Shown: positions 8,150 to 17,698, counted from the first letter of the stretch. The stretch is DNA of 64,000 bases from an uncultured Lachnospiraceae bacterium (GCA_900549995.1 URQQ01000013.1:1-64000); one strand, 5' to 3'. Numbers and translations are program-made. Notes: generated by a model not told the origin, from the sequence alone.

Positions 8150-10510
8150 TTAATCCGCTGTCAGAACCGACATATCCAACTTCCTGATCCTGCCGGACGC
8201 CAGATACGAACACCCAAGAAACAGTAGAATGACGGTCAATCCTGGCAGGATGATGTTAGAAAGGCCGGGACGGGATGCAAAGTTACTGATTCCCGCAAGC
8301 CGCATCACAGCGGAGACAAATGGATCCGTAAGGATTCCCGCCAGTATGGTTCCTCCTGCAGCTCCTATGGCTGCCACAATCCCAAACCGCAGGGCAAACG
8401 TGATCTGAAGCATTCTGGAAGAACATCCGATAGATTTGTAGATGCCCAGATCTTTCTGCTCTGCTGTCAGGATCTTGCTCCCGGTCAACATGGTCACGAT
8501 GAATACAAATACGGCAATCATTCCATACATAAAGGCCAGAAGCCCATGCATGGCCGAGATAATTCCGAAAAGTCCCGGCCAGGAGTTCTCATGGACATGC
8601 ACATCGCCGCCGTAAGCTTTTGCAAGCCCCTCTGAGACCGCTGACCTTTGTGATGGGTCTGCAAGAAAATAGTGGTGACACCAAAGCTGTGGTTTATCCT
8701 GCCCGATGGCAAGATACCCTTCCCGGTTCATCCCGATGTTGGCTCCCATGTCATTGGCACAGTGATAGATTCCGGAAACTGTGAATTCCCCGCTTCCTGC
8801 GTCGCCCCGGATAGTCACTTTGTCTCCGATAGCTGTTCCCAGATCGGAGGCAGCCGCCTCTGTCAGCACCACCTCATCTGGTTTCCGGCTGGTTTTCCCC
8901 TGACTGATATGGAAACGTTCCGGATCGGTGATCACATTTGCCGTATAATTCGTACCATTCACGGATACACTTGGCATGGCAAGAAGATAGCTGTCCGTTA
9001 TATCCGTATAAGATAGCACCATATCCTCCATCTCTTCCGGGTCAAGCTCTCCCAGGGCCTGCACGCCAATGTCCAGATCAGCCGGGTTAAATGCATCCAT
9101 CATCCCCTTGCCCTCCGGCCCAAGCCAGGTATTCATCCTCCCGGCCAGGGAAGCAAAGAACACAAGCAGTATGGTGATCAGACAGGCACTTACATACCGC
9201 TTTTCCCCTGACATAAGCTGACGCAGGGCTAACCGGAAGGGAAGCCCTTCTGCTTTCATCCGAAATACTTTTTCCGGCTTCCATCTGAGTTCTGTAGTTT
9301 CACCCCGTATGGTTTTCATAGGTGTGACAGAGATGATTTTTCTCAGTTTCAGGACTGTGAAGCCCGTAAGCAAAAACAAGATTCCCGTAAAAACTGCCAG
9401 ACTTGGCAGTACCGGTAAATCTGCGGGAAAGAGAAGCCCTGTCGTGGTAAGTGTCATCTTTCCCGCCATCCTGGATGCCGGGAATGCAGCCAGGATCCCG
9501 GATAAAATTCCCACGAGCATCACTGCCAGATACTGCGCAAGCTGCAGCCGGATCAGCCGGCCATCTGTCATCCCGACGGTTTTCAATATCCCGAGATTTC
9601 TATATTCCTGTTCGATCACACCAGAAATGCTGTGCCCCAGAACTACCATGGCCGCAGTAAGAAGAATCATGGCAAATGCTGCCAAAAGCCCGCAGAAGGC
9701 ATTTTGAAGAATTCCCATGAAACCTCCGATGGCGTCCGCACTGTGAATGAATTCTGTGTACTGGGAAACCAGGGTATTTTCATTGAGAATCTGGCTGATG
9801 TCTGCAATACTGGCATTGCTTTTATCATCGGTAAAAATATGGATCATGGCACCGCTTCTGGCCAGGCTGTCCATGCCGGTTTCCGCAATGATCCGAAGGA
9901 CTGCTGTATAATCTTCTTCAGAAATCAGAAAGCCTTTCATCCCGATCATGGAACTTCCCATGAAAGGGTCTTCATAGTATCCCGCAACCGTAAAGTTTAC
10001 GTTCCTCCCATCTCTTGCAACAGGAAACGTAATACTGTCTCCAATCTGTAAATCCATGATGGAAACCATAGACGGCGATACATAAACCGTTCCGGCTGCA
10101 ATCTTCTTTGGTGCCTCTCTGTAGCCGGAGAAATCATCCCGTAAAAAATGGTATGTTTTCCCCCCGGCGCTCCACGGAATCAGCTGCCCTTCACTGTCTG
10201 ACTCTACACCGTTTGCATTATAATCGGAAAAAACCAGATTCTGCACTTTAATTCTTTTGATTCCCTCCTGTGCATTTATGCTGTCTGTCAAAAGATCCAT
10301 GTCCGGCACACCTGCCACCCATGCTGTCAAATTTCCAAACCCTGCCCTTTGCATCTCGCTGCGGATATAGCTGCCTCCTTCAAGATATACGATGAGGACG
10401 GCAGATAAGGAGAGCGATACCAGAAACAGCAGTACAGCGATTCCCAGAAGGCTGCCTTTATGCTTTCGGATTCCGGCTTTGAATAAGATTCCGTTTTCCA
10501 TGTTTTGCAC
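8150..10510 (-). CDS. ABC transporter permease, FtsX/MacB type
   Basis: 786 residues: an N-terminal membrane helix, a large extracellular domain (about 45-260), three helices (265-385), a second extracellular domain (about 450-650) and three further helices to the C-terminus. This is the duplicated FtsX layout of type VII ABC systems, which act as mechanotransmitters, lipoprotein releasers or peptide-antibiotic exporters and sensors rather than simple pumps. Its ATPase is the next gene upstream (three-base gap). No bacitracin-type two-component system adjoins it; the operon partners are lipoproteins and an Ntn hydrolase. Confidence 0.88.
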   Translation of the reverse strand: MQNMENGILFKAGIRKHKGSLLGIAVLLFLVSLSLSAVLIVYLEGGSYIRSEMQRAGFGNLTAWVAGVPDMDLLTDSINAQEGIKRIKVQNLVFSDYNANGVESDSEGQLIPWSAGGKTYHFLRDDFSGYREAPKKIAAGTVYVSPSMVSIMDLQIGDSITFPVARDGRNVNFTVAGYYEDPFMGSSMIGMKGFLISEEDYTAVLRIIAETGMDSLARSGAMIHIFTDDKSNASIADISQILNENTLVSQYTEFIHSADAIGGFMGILQNAFCGLLAAFAMILLTAAMVVLGHSISGVIEQEYRNLGILKTVGMTDGRLIRLQLAQYLAVMLVGILSGILAAFPASRMAGKMTLTTTGLLFPADLPVLPSLAVFTGILFLLTGFTVLKLRKIISVTPMKTIRGETTELRWKPEKVFRMKAEGLPFRLALRQLMSGEKRYVSACLITILLVFFASLAGRMNTWLGPEGKGMMDAFNPADLDIGVQALGELDPEEMEDMVLSYTDITDSYLLAMPSVSVNGTNYTANVITDPERFHISQGKTSRKPDEVVLTEAAASDLGTAIGDKVTIRGDAGSGEFTVSGIYHCANDMGANIGMNREGYLAIGQDKPQLWCHHYFLADPSQRSAVSEGLAKAYGGDVHVHENSWPGLFGIISAMHGLLAFMYGMIAVFVFIVTMLTGSKILTAEQKDLGIYKSIGCSSRMLQITFALRFGIVAAIGAAGGTILAGILTDPFVSAVMRLAGISNFASRPGLSNIILPGLTVILLFLGCSYLASGRIRKLDMSVLTAD

Positions 10511-10513
10511 CTC

Positions 10514-11275
10514 CTACCACTGTAATTTGGAAAGCCATTGGTTGATTATTTCTTCCCTCTGTCTGTCCTGTGCAGCCTGATATGCCGGCAGTTTCAGTTC
10601 ATCCAGAATCTTTCCATCCTCCAGATACAGGATCCGGTTCCCTCTGACAGCCGCCCTCAAATCATGGGTTACCATCAGGATACTCTGCCCGGATTGGTTT
10701 AACGCTGTCAAAAGATCCAATACTTCCCTGGTATGTGACCTGTTTAATGCCCCGGTAGGCTCATCCGCGAACAAAAGCCCTGGTGTTCCAATCATGGCTC
10801 TTGCTATCGCTGCCCGTTGTGCCTCACCTCCGGATACCTGGGATGGAAGACGGTTCTCTGCTTCTTCAACCCCCATCCGGGTGAGCAGGGTTTGTGCCCG
10901 GTGCCGTATCTCGGAAGTACTGCCCTTTTTGCTCACAAAGCCTGCGACTGCCACATTTTCCAAAAGTGTCAGGTTGCTTACCAGGTGGGTCTGCTGGAAT
11001 ACAAATCCAAATTCTTCTGCGCGAAGCTTCGCCATCTGCTTCTCGTTAAGCCCTGTGATTTCCTTTCCCTTATAGGACACCGTCCCTTCTGTCACCCCAT
11101 CCATTTGGCTTAAAGCATACAAAAGCGTAGACTTTCCTGACCCGGATGGTCCCATGATGATGGTAAAATCTTTTTCAAGAATATCCACATCCACCTGTTC
11201 CAGAACTTTATTCTTCACCTGCCCCTGTGCAAACACTTTGCAAAGCCCTCTACCCTGCAATAACGCTTTTTTCAT
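10514..11275 (-). CDS. ABC transporter ATP-binding protein (LolD/MacB type)
   Basis: 253 residues with Walker A GPSGSGKST (42-50), Q-loop QQT, signature VSGGEAQR (147-154) and Walker B LLFADEP (167-173). It drives the FtsX-type permease encoded three bases downstream. Its start overlaps the end of the PaaK-like gene by 26 bp, with GGAGG nine bases before the ATG, so translation is coupled. Confidence 0.92.
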   Translation of the reverse strand: MKKALLQGRGLCKVFAQGQVKNKVLEQVDVDILEKDFTIIMGPSGSGKSTLLYALSQMDGVTEGTVSYKGKEITGLNEKQMAKLRAEEFGFVFQQTHLVSNLTLLENVAVAGFVSKKGSTSEIRHRAQTLLTRMGVEEAENRLPSQVSGGEAQRAAIARAMIGTPGLLFADEPTGALNRSHTREVLDLLTALNQSGQSILMVTHDLRAAVRGNRILYLEDGKILDELKLPAYQAAQDRQREEIINQWLSKLQW

Positions 11276-12635
11276 CCTGCCATGCCTCCTTTTTTTGAAG
11301 TATCAGGGGTTTTTTACCCGTCTTTGGATCCGGAAGGATTTCATCTACAAAAATCACATAGAACTGTACATAATCTAATCTCTTTTCCAAAAGGATTTTT
11401 CTCATCTGATATAACATTTCCGTCCGGACATACGTCTCAGACGCAGATCTGGAAATTTCAGCATACATCTCAAATGCGTCCTTCCCAACCTGTCGGAACT
11501 GGTAATCCGTAAGCCCTTCGATACAGAATCCTTCAATCGCAAGTGGGTGCAGAAACTCCTTGTTTCCGGAACCATCTTCAAACCAGAGAATATCTTCATC
11601 TCTGCCCAGGAGGCCTACGGCTCTTGTGAATGGATACGGACTGTTCTCTTTTGCTGCCTTCAACACCAGACTGTCAGAGATACGGTAGCGGATTAACGGC
11701 TGTGCAAAATTATACAGGCAGGTCAGGTACATCACGCCGCTCTCCACTTCAATGAGATTCATATCGTCGAAGAGGATCATTCCTTCCTCCGGGTTCATTT
11801 CCACTCCCAGTGTGAGAGATTCACTGGCTCCATAGAAATTGACCACCTCTGTCCCAAAAGTTTTTTCGAGATAGCTTCTAAGGCTTGCCCCAAGAGGCTC
11901 CCCGCAGGAGATCACCCGCACCGCATTCACCTGAACGCTTCCCTTTTCTACCAGTTCTGCAAGAATTTTGATGGCAGAGGGGTATCCAATGATGATATTA
12001 GGGTGAAACTCTTTGATCTGCCGGATCCACTCTGCAAGAGGAGTCTTAATATCCAGATACAGCTGGCTCGCCCCCACTTCGGAGGTACCATCCCCCACAG
12101 CCATCGCACCACCATAGCGTCCATCGGTCGCAGCAATATACACAATTCTTGGACGCTTTGCCAGCAGGGACAAAATCTGAGGCATGGACATATTCCAGAG
12201 TGCTGCGCGGATCATCCCCAGCAGCATGCTGTTCCATGCATCCTCATCATATACAAAGTAACCGGGCTTTCCGGTACTTCCGGAGGAATGCACCACATGG
12301 TATTTCCCTTTGTATGGCTTCCGGTCCACTGATTCTGCCGCATCGAATTCACGCAGCTCTCTCAGACGTAAATCCTGTGGAACCACCAGTTCATCAAAAT
12401 GTTCCAGAAATAATTTCTTATCCATAGTCGGAAAACAGGAAAGAGGAAGCTCGTCTAACTGTTCTTCCGTGATTCCCGCTGCTTCAAAAGTTCTTCTATA
12501 ATAAGCGGAGTGTTCCCATGCATAGTGCAGCATAGCCCTCAGTTTTTTCTCCCGGAGGCTTTGCATCTTCTTTGCACCAAGCTTTGCCTGCCTTTTTAAA
12601 CGGTATAAATCTACCAGTGTTTTTATATAGTTCAT
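11250..12635 (-). CDS. PaaK-like adenylate-forming enzyme
   Basis: 461 residues, related to phenylacetate-CoA ligase (PaaK) and CapK-type proteins. The AMP-binding P-loop SSGSTGKPG is at 117-125 and the adenine-binding NFYGASES segment near 268. Such enzymes activate a carboxylic acid as acyl-adenylate and pass it to CoA or another acceptor. No acyl-carrier protein or PaaI-type gene lies nearby; instead it is between an Ntn-hydrolase lipoprotein (11-bp gap) and an ABC transporter. A tailoring step on a small exported acyl compound is possible but unproven. Confidence 0.82.
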   Translation of the reverse strand: MNYIKTLVDLYRLKRQAKLGAKKMQSLREKKLRAMLHYAWEHSAYYRRTFEAAGITEEQLDELPLSCFPTMDKKLFLEHFDELVVPQDLRLRELREFDAAESVDRKPYKGKYHVVHSSGSTGKPGYFVYDEDAWNSMLLGMIRAALWNMSMPQILSLLAKRPRIVYIAATDGRYGGAMAVGDGTSEVGASQLYLDIKTPLAEWIRQIKEFHPNIIIGYPSAIKILAELVEKGSVQVNAVRVISCGEPLGASLRSYLEKTFGTEVVNFYGASESLTLGVEMNPEEGMILFDDMNLIEVESGVMYLTCLYNFAQPLIRYRISDSLVLKAAKENSPYPFTRAVGLLGRDEDILWFEDGSGNKEFLHPLAIEGFCIEGLTDYQFRQVGKDAFEMYAEISRSASETYVRTEMLYQMRKILLEKRLDYVQFYVIFVDEILPDPKTGKKPLILQKKEAWQDEKSVIAG

Positions 12636-12646
12636 AATGCGCCTCC

Positions 12647-13735
12647 TTACTCCACCAAAATGGTATATCCCTGGTCATAATTTTCTCTGTGATAATAGGT
12701 CAGTTCTTTTGTCTCCTGATTCATGACGATGCTCCACTCAGTGGATTCAAATTCACCAAAGTTGTCTTTGCTCACACTGTCAAGGGCATCCCTCACGTCA
12801 GTTTCTGTCATCGTTTCCTGCCCTTCCAGCGCCTCATTCAGAATGTCGTATCTGGTACGGGACTGCGCCGTTCCAATCCCATATTTTTCTCCTTCTGCCA
12901 GATAGAAATTTGTGACAACGGAAGTCTCCGTGACCACCATCTCATTATTTACATATTCCACTGCCACACTGTTCCCAGCTGCATCGGAAAGGGCCAGATG
13001 TACCATCATCCCCATGGAAGCATGCAAGTCATACTGTGAAAGCAGCTCCAGAGCTTCCTCCACATTTGCTGCCTGATCGAGAAGCAGGCGGATGGCGGTC
13101 GTGGTAGTGATATCCGGTCTGTCTGTATCCTGCTCTATGGTATCGGAATCCTCAATCATATTAACAGACACGGCAAAACCTTCTTCATTCATGCCGTCCA
13201 AAGGCGCATACAGCCCGATGATCGCCTGTGCTGTATACGGGAGGCTTGAAATGTCCAGTCCCCCGGCCTGTATAAAGTCCAGGTTGACGGTAGAAACCGA
13301 GGCATATCCCTCTTTGGGCCTGGAGCTTACGATCAGCGCATTACAGGTGTTCCAGTCAAAGTTTCTTCCAAACAGATTCCCCCCTTCTGCATTTTCCACA
13401 GACAGGGTGCTGCACCCGAATGGGCTTTGGCCCATGAGCAGTTTCGGTATACTGGACAGTAGCGCACTGCTTAAATACTCCACCACCCCATTATCAGAAG
13501 AGGCGCCTCCCTGCTCCAGAAATGCATCGAAACCGTAATTGCCTTCAAACCGGACCACGGATAGCCCTTCCTCCAGTGATTGGATTTTCGTATCCGGCTC
13601 AATATAATTTTTTATCTCTCCTTTAGCGGTTTCCGTCTGTATGGTATGCTCGGGTGTCTTTGCATTTGATCCGCATCCGGTGACAATTCCCAGTGCCAGC
13701 GACATCAGTAATGCCATGCATATTTTTTTCTTCAT
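12647..13735 (-). CDS. Secreted Ntn-hydrolase lipoprotein (linear amide C-N hydrolase / acyltransferase-like)
   Basis: 362 residues. The signal peptide ends in a lipobox (GIVTGC, Cys21). The core has the hallmarks of the choloylglycine-hydrolase/C45 acyltransferase superfamily: candidate nucleophile C108 in FGCSTLSVEN, GRNFDW at 123-128, and a NMIEDSDT/ITTTTAIR region further on. These enzymes self-cleave to expose the catalytic Cys and hydrolyse or transfer amide bonds. About 87 residues lie between lipid anchor and C108, so if processing occurs the active chain would be freed from its anchor unless the two parts stay together. First gene of the nine-gene run. Bile-salt hydrolase activity should not be assumed. 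Confidence 0.8.
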   Translation of the reverse strand: MKKKICMALLMSLALGIVTGCGSNAKTPEHTIQTETAKGEIKNYIEPDTKIQSLEEGLSVVRFEGNYGFDAFLEQGGASSDNGVVEYLSSALLSSIPKLLMGQSPFGCSTLSVENAEGGNLFGRNFDWNTCNALIVSSRPKEGYASVSTVNLDFIQAGGLDISSLPYTAQAIIGLYAPLDGMNEEGFAVSVNMIEDSDTIEQDTDRPDITTTTAIRLLLDQAANVEEALELLSQYDLHASMGMMVHLALSDAAGNSVAVEYVNNEMVVTETSVVTNFYLAEGEKYGIGTAQSRTRYDILNEALEGQETMTETDVRDALDSVSKDNFGEFESTEWSIVMNQETKELTYYHRENYDQGYTILVE

Positions 13736-13915
13736 TTCCTGTAATTCCTTTCCTCATCTGGACTTCATATACCCACAGACAATACACCCGTCTGTGGCTG
13801 ACTTTACAGCAGCTTTGCTGCTACAAGTCATACTCTACTATCTGCGGATAACATACAGCTAACAAAAAGATAAACAATTTCTAAACTGATTCTTTCGTGT
13901 TCCTTAACTGCTTTT

Positions 13916-13944
13916 ATCATAGCATTGGTTTGATTCAATAACAA
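13916..13944 (-). promoter_or_regulatory. Sigma-A promoter of the nine-gene run
   Basis: Minus strand TTGTTA (13944-13939), 17-base spacer, TATGAT (13921-13916). Good -10, moderate -35, ideal spacing. Predicted start is about 170 bases before the Ntn-hydrolase gene. Confidence 0.6.
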
Positions 13945-14010
13945 ATACTTATAAATAATAGATTTGAATAGTTTATTTCAATGCATATTTCCTCAATCAG
14001 TCTATACAAA

Positions 14011-14037
14011 AATACCGGTGAAATTATCACCGGTATT
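14011..14037 (-). terminator. Hairpin terminator after corrinoid protein gene
   Basis: Perfect 11-bp stem AATACCGGTGA/TCACCGGTATT with a 5-base loop, followed by T-rich sequence on both strands. It lies 20 bp after the corrinoid protein stop and probably ends the importer/methyltransferase operon. Confidence 0.75.
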
Positions 14038-14056
14038 TTTAAAAACATAACATTTT

Positions 14057-14695
14057 CTATTTTATCGATACAATCAAATGATCAGCCAAAGCAACTGCCT
14101 GACTTGCATCCTCTGAATATCCATCTGCACCAATCTTTTTTGCAAAAATCTCATTTACCACAGCCCCGCCAATCATAATCTTAACCTGATTGCGAAGCCC
14201 TGCTTCTGAAATTTTCGCAATTGTCGTCTGCATATTCATCATTGTCGTACTAAGCAATGCTGACATCGCTACAATATCTGGATGATACTTTTGAATCGCT
14301 TCTACAAATTGTTCCTCCGAAACATCAATTCCCAAATCAAACACCTGAAATCCTGCCGACTTCAACATTGCCGCGACCAGATTCTTCCCAATATCATGTG
14401 TATCTCCGGAAACAGTACCTATCACAATCTTACCTTTCCAAAAGTCTTTTTCTTCTTCTATATACTGAGCCAGATAATCCAGCCCTCTCTGCAAAGTCAT
14501 AGAACTTATCAACATTTCAGGCAAAAAATATTCACCTTCATCAAATAGCTTTCCTGCCTCCTGCATTCCTGCTGTCAATCCCTCCTGAATAATCTTCACC
14601 AGAGATGTTCCTGCATTTAAAGCTTCCTGACATAAGAGAGGAATCTGCTCATCATCGCCTTCTCGAACTGCATTTACAATCTTCTCAAGCCCCAC
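14057..14695 (-). CDS. Corrinoid (cobalamin-binding) methyltransfer protein, MtbC/MtaC type
   Basis: 212 residues from a GTG at 14695, chosen because AAGGAGGG lies seven bases upstream; the ATG at 14716 sits upstream of that ribosome site and would extend past the usual family start. N-terminal four-helix cap (about 1-85), then a B12-binding Rossmann domain with base-off motif GDTHDIG (D98, H100, G103), SALLSTTMMNM and IGGAVVN. It carries the methyl group on cobalt between a substrate methyltransferase and an acceptor enzyme. Immediately downstream of the UroD-type methyltransferase gene (stop and start nearly adjoin). No separate MtxB gene or RamA-type activator is in view. Confidence 0.88.
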   Translation of the reverse strand: MGLEKIVNAVREGDDEQIPLLCQEALNAGTSLVKIIQEGLTAGMQEAGKLFDEGEYFLPEMLISSMTLQRGLDYLAQYIEEEKDFWKGKIVIGTVSGDTHDIGKNLVAAMLKSAGFQVFDLGIDVSEEQFVEAIQKYHPDIVAMSALLSTTMMNMQTTIAKISEAGLRNQVKIMIGGAVVNEIFAKKIGADGYSEDASQAVALADHLIVSIK

Positions 14696-14697
14696 TT

Positions 14698-15726
14698 TTA
14701 CTCCCTCCTTTTGCATAAAGCTGCCGCATCCTTTGCTGCCTGACACATTGAACGTACATTCTCTTTCGGAACATCCGGCGGCATACCACAATCAGGACTA
14801 AGAATAAAGGATCCATGCTGTATTGCTGCCATACAATTATCATATGCAGTCTGATATACTTGCTCTGCTGTTCCAAGCAGCATGACCGGAACAGAAGGGA
14901 TATCTCCCATCATACAAATTCCTTTTCCATATTTTTTACAAACTTCAGGAAAATCACACTCCGACACATGCATTCCATCTATTCCTTCCTGACTAAGCAG
15001 GTCAAAACGGTCATCCCACTTTCCACACGCATGAGCGACTAACTTTACGCCACATTTTTTCACCTGTTCATTAAAATAAATATTGCTTTCTCTGCATATT
15101 GTTTTATATAATTTTCTGGAAATACAGGTAGCACTTAAGGTAGGCATCGGATTCCATATTACATCAACACCAGCCTCCGCAAGCATATATACAAACTCAA
15201 CAATCGGATTGGTGATTCTTCTAATTACTTCTTTGACAAATTCCGGTTCTTTTATCATACTTATGTAAAAATTTCCAACATCCATCATGACCGCTGCCGT
15301 AGAAGCCGGGCTGCTGATAATCGAAAAAATCGGTTCCTCCCGATCTTCTTTTTTCATCAATTGAATAGCCTGTTTTATTCTATCTATATTGATATCCCTG
15401 GCCACCTGGATATCAGGCAGCTGTTCTAACGCGTCACGATTTAAAATCACGCTCTCACCCGTTTTGGATATTTTACCAAATTTATCTGTCATCCCTTTTC
15501 CCAAAGCAGCGGTGACGCCGTCCACTCCCATGACCCACAGACCATCATACCCAAAATGTTTTCGACAATCCATCATAACCTGCGCATATTCAACCGGATC
15601 GGCCATAAGCCTCCCCATTGGTTTGCCACTTTGCTTTGCGGCAAAAGCATTTGCCACTGGAATCACAGGAATATATCCGGTATATTCTCCATCTAATGTA
15701 CGTAATATTTCTTCTTTTTTTCCCAT
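14698..15726 (-). CDS. Uroporphyrinogen-decarboxylase-family methyltransferase (MtbA/MtaA-like)
   Basis: 342 residues from the ATG at 15726 (GGGG six bases upstream; an in-frame ATG four codons earlier is possible). It has the UroD TIM barrel and the zinc-site pattern of corrinoid methyltransferases, HxC in VAHACGKWDD with a distal Cys in SPDCGMPPD, and lacks true UroD porphyrin residues. Such proteins move methyl groups between a corrinoid protein and coenzyme M, tetrahydrofolate or an O-methyl substrate. Gene order importer-UroD-corrinoid suggests it handles the imported methylated compound directly. Substrate unknown. Confidence 0.82.
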   Translation of the reverse strand: MGKKEEILRTLDGEYTGYIPVIPVANAFAAKQSGKPMGRLMADPVEYAQVMMDCRKHFGYDGLWVMGVDGVTAALGKGMTDKFGKISKTGESVILNRDALEQLPDIQVARDINIDRIKQAIQLMKKEDREEPIFSIISSPASTAAVMMDVGNFYISMIKEPEFVKEVIRRITNPIVEFVYMLAEAGVDVIWNPMPTLSATCISRKLYKTICRESNIYFNEQVKKCGVKLVAHACGKWDDRFDLLSQEGIDGMHVSECDFPEVCKKYGKGICMMGDIPSVPVMLLGTAEQVYQTAYDNCMAAIQHGSFILSPDCGMPPDVPKENVRSMCQAAKDAAALCKRRE

Positions 15727-15811
15727 ACTTTTCCCCATACAAACTTAGAATACAGAGAATCCCATAACTTTATAGCTACAGGATCCTCTACGCCTTTATT
15801 CATTTCAAAAA

Positions 15812-16861
15812 TTATTCTAATGTAATTTCTTTCTGTGCCTTTTTCAGGAAACTGTCATCTACATTTTCTGAATATTCCATATCTTCTGTAATCCATCCGG
15901 CATTTTTGACCTGTCTTATAATTGCATCATATGCTGTTTCTGTAATAGTTCCATCTACATTATACTCATGATCATCCAGCATTTGCTGAACAGTTGCAGC
16001 TTCCACTCCTCTTCCTTCAAAGTAAGGCGAAAGTACTTCTGATATTTCCTCTGCGCTATGATTTTGAATCCATAACACTGCTTTATATACCGCATTTACA
16101 AATTTCTGGCAAGCCTCTGGATTTTCCTTGATAAACTTATCTGTTGCAATAGCAACATGTGTAGTATAATCCTCTGAACCTAATACAGCCTTATGAGTCT
16201 CTGGATCGGAAGTATCCACTAACACATTACATCCCATTCCAACCATATAATCTAAAAGTGACCCACTCGCATATGCACACTGGATTTGTTCCTCTGCCAG
16301 CGCCGCTGCTGATGCAAATACCTGCATAGATACATAGGTCACATCTGTTTCAGGATTGACTCCCGCCTGTGATAACGCTGAATATGTAAATGCCCTTGGT
16401 GATGATCCAGGCTCTGCTGCTGATACAACTTTACCTTTCAGATCTTCCACAGTTTTTGTGCTTGGTGATCCTACTAAAGACATGGAAATGCGGCTGTTAC
16501 ACCCTAACAAAATCTTGCAGTCTTGTCCTTCATTATTAAACATCGGGATTGCTTCACTTCCAAAGAACAAAATCTGAACCCCATCAGAGAACAGCGCTGC
16601 TGCCGGAGAGTCTCCACTCAGCGTAGTAAGTTCTACATCCAATCCCTCTTCTTCGTAATATCCAAGAGCTTCCGCAATATACTGTGCCCCCCACAATTCA
16701 GAACGATAGGATTCACCTACAACAATTTTAATTGGCTCCGCCGGCTCTTCTGTCTTAGTTTCCTTTTTTTCTTTTTTGCCGTCATCTGTCTTCCCACTGC
16801 ACGCAGTCATAGATAATAACAGTGTCAAACAGAGAATCACACCTAACACTTTCTTTTTCAT
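15812..16861 (-). CDS. ABC importer substrate-binding lipoprotein, SsuA/TauA/NMT1 type
   Basis: 349 residues. Lipoprotein signal with lipobox SMTAC near residue 21, a charged Lys/Glu linker, then the NMT1/SsuA-like binding domain (KIVVGESYRSELWGAQYIAEALGYYEEEGLDVEL). Family ligands include sulfonates, taurine, thiamine precursors and nitrate. Operon placement before corrinoid methyltransfer genes suggests capture of a methylated or sulfonated compound. Good AGGAG site. Confidence 0.88.
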   Translation of the reverse strand: MKKKVLGVILCLTLLLSMTACSGKTDDGKKEKKETKTEEPAEPIKIVVGESYRSELWGAQYIAEALGYYEEEGLDVELTTLSGDSPAAALFSDGVQILFFGSEAIPMFNNEGQDCKILLGCNSRISMSLVGSPSTKTVEDLKGKVVSAAEPGSSPRAFTYSALSQAGVNPETDVTYVSMQVFASAAALAEEQIQCAYASGSLLDYMVGMGCNVLVDTSDPETHKAVLGSEDYTTHVAIATDKFIKENPEACQKFVNAVYKAVLWIQNHSAEEISEVLSPYFEGRGVEAATVQQMLDDHEYNVDGTITETAYDAIIRQVKNAGWITEDMEYSENVDDSFLKKAQKEITLE

Positions 16862-16924
16862 TTTCTCAATCTCCTCTTCTTATACTTTTATATTTGAATG
16901 CCTTTTTTAAGACGTTCAATCTTT

Positions 16925-17698
16925 TTATTCTATTATCGGCCGCCATTTCAATATCGATTTCTCCATTCTCCTTCCCCATGTGTCCAGTAAAAGCATTAAA
17001 ATGCACATGACAAGTATCACAGACATTACTCTCGTAATATCATAATTAGCTCCTGCCGTCTGAACCAAAAAGCCCAATCCTTTATTCGTCCCCAGATACT
17101 CTCCCATGATTGCTCCGCCTACTGCCGCTCCTATTCCCGCTCTTAAACTGGCGATAATCCATGGAACGCAAGACGGAAGCATCACCTTTCTGACAATCTG
17201 TAATCTGCTTGCCCCCATAAGCTTTAAAGTATTAATCAATTCTATATTTACATCTTTAACCCCTGCATAAGCATTAAAAAACACAAGAAAAAATACTAAA
17301 AGTGTTGACATGATCACTTTTGACTTCAATCCAAGTCCAAACCAGATAACAAACAAAGGTCCTAATGCCAGCTTCGGAAGTCCATAAATTGCTACGAATA
17401 TAGGGTCAAACAATAAATTCAATATTTTAAAATTGCCAAAAAGAAATGCAATAGCTACCCCCATTACCAACCCAATCAACAATCCTGAAAAAGATTCCAA
17501 TACCGTAACTCCAAGATGCAGCCAAATTCGCCCTGACATAAAAAGTGAAATAAAATCCGTTATCACCGCTATTGGACTGCTAAAGAAAAATGTATTGATC
17601 ATTTCGTTATCTGCCAAATACTGCCATAATATCAGGAGCAGTAATACTACTACTATCGGACCAATTCTGCGAATCCATGCTTCCTGCTTTTTAGTCAT
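16925..17698 (-). CDS. ABC importer permease, SsuC/TauC type
   Basis: 257 residues from the ATG at 17698 (a second ATG at 17704 is too close to the ribosome site). Six membrane segments and the BPD permease EAA-type loop (LKLMGASRLQIVRKVMLPSCVPWIIASLRAGIGAA). It overlaps the end of the ATPase gene by eight bases. Forms the membrane channel of the SsuABC-like importer. Confidence 0.9.
   Translation of the reverse strand: MTKKQEAWIRRIGPIVVVLLLLILWQYLADNEMINTFFFSSPIAVITDFISLFMSGRIWLHLGVTVLESFSGLLIGLVMGVAIAFLFGNFKILNLLFDPIFVAIYGLPKLALGPLFVIWFGLGLKSKVIMSTLLVFFLVFFNAYAGVKDVNIELINTLKLMGASRLQIVRKVMLPSCVPWIIASLRAGIGAAVGGAIMGEYLGTNKGLGFLVQTAGANYDITRVMSVILVMCILMLLLDTWGRRMEKSILKWRPIIE

Larger units (their letters stand above)
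13736..14056. other. Intergenic region: long leader plus promoter plus terminator
   Basis: 321 bp without a gene. On the minus strand it holds a promoter (13944-13916) for the nine-gene run and a leader of about 170 bases. The leader has two hairpins: CCACAGAC...GTCTGTGG around 13774-13800 and CAGC-AAAG-CTG around 13808-13822. A terminator for the upstream corrinoid gene is at 14011-14037. The leader is long for a plain operon, so attenuation or an RNA element is possible, but I recognise no known riboswitch class. Confidence 0.5.

Noticed and set aside
12647..13735. Bile-salt hydrolase
   Set aside because: Superfamily matches, but it is a lipoprotein with an internal nucleophile in a GCSTLSVEN context unlike bile-salt hydrolases, so the activity cannot be claimed.
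14698..15726. Uroporphyrinogen decarboxylase of heme synthesis
   Set aside because: Zinc-site motif and corrinoid partner place it with methyltransferases; no heme genes adjoin.
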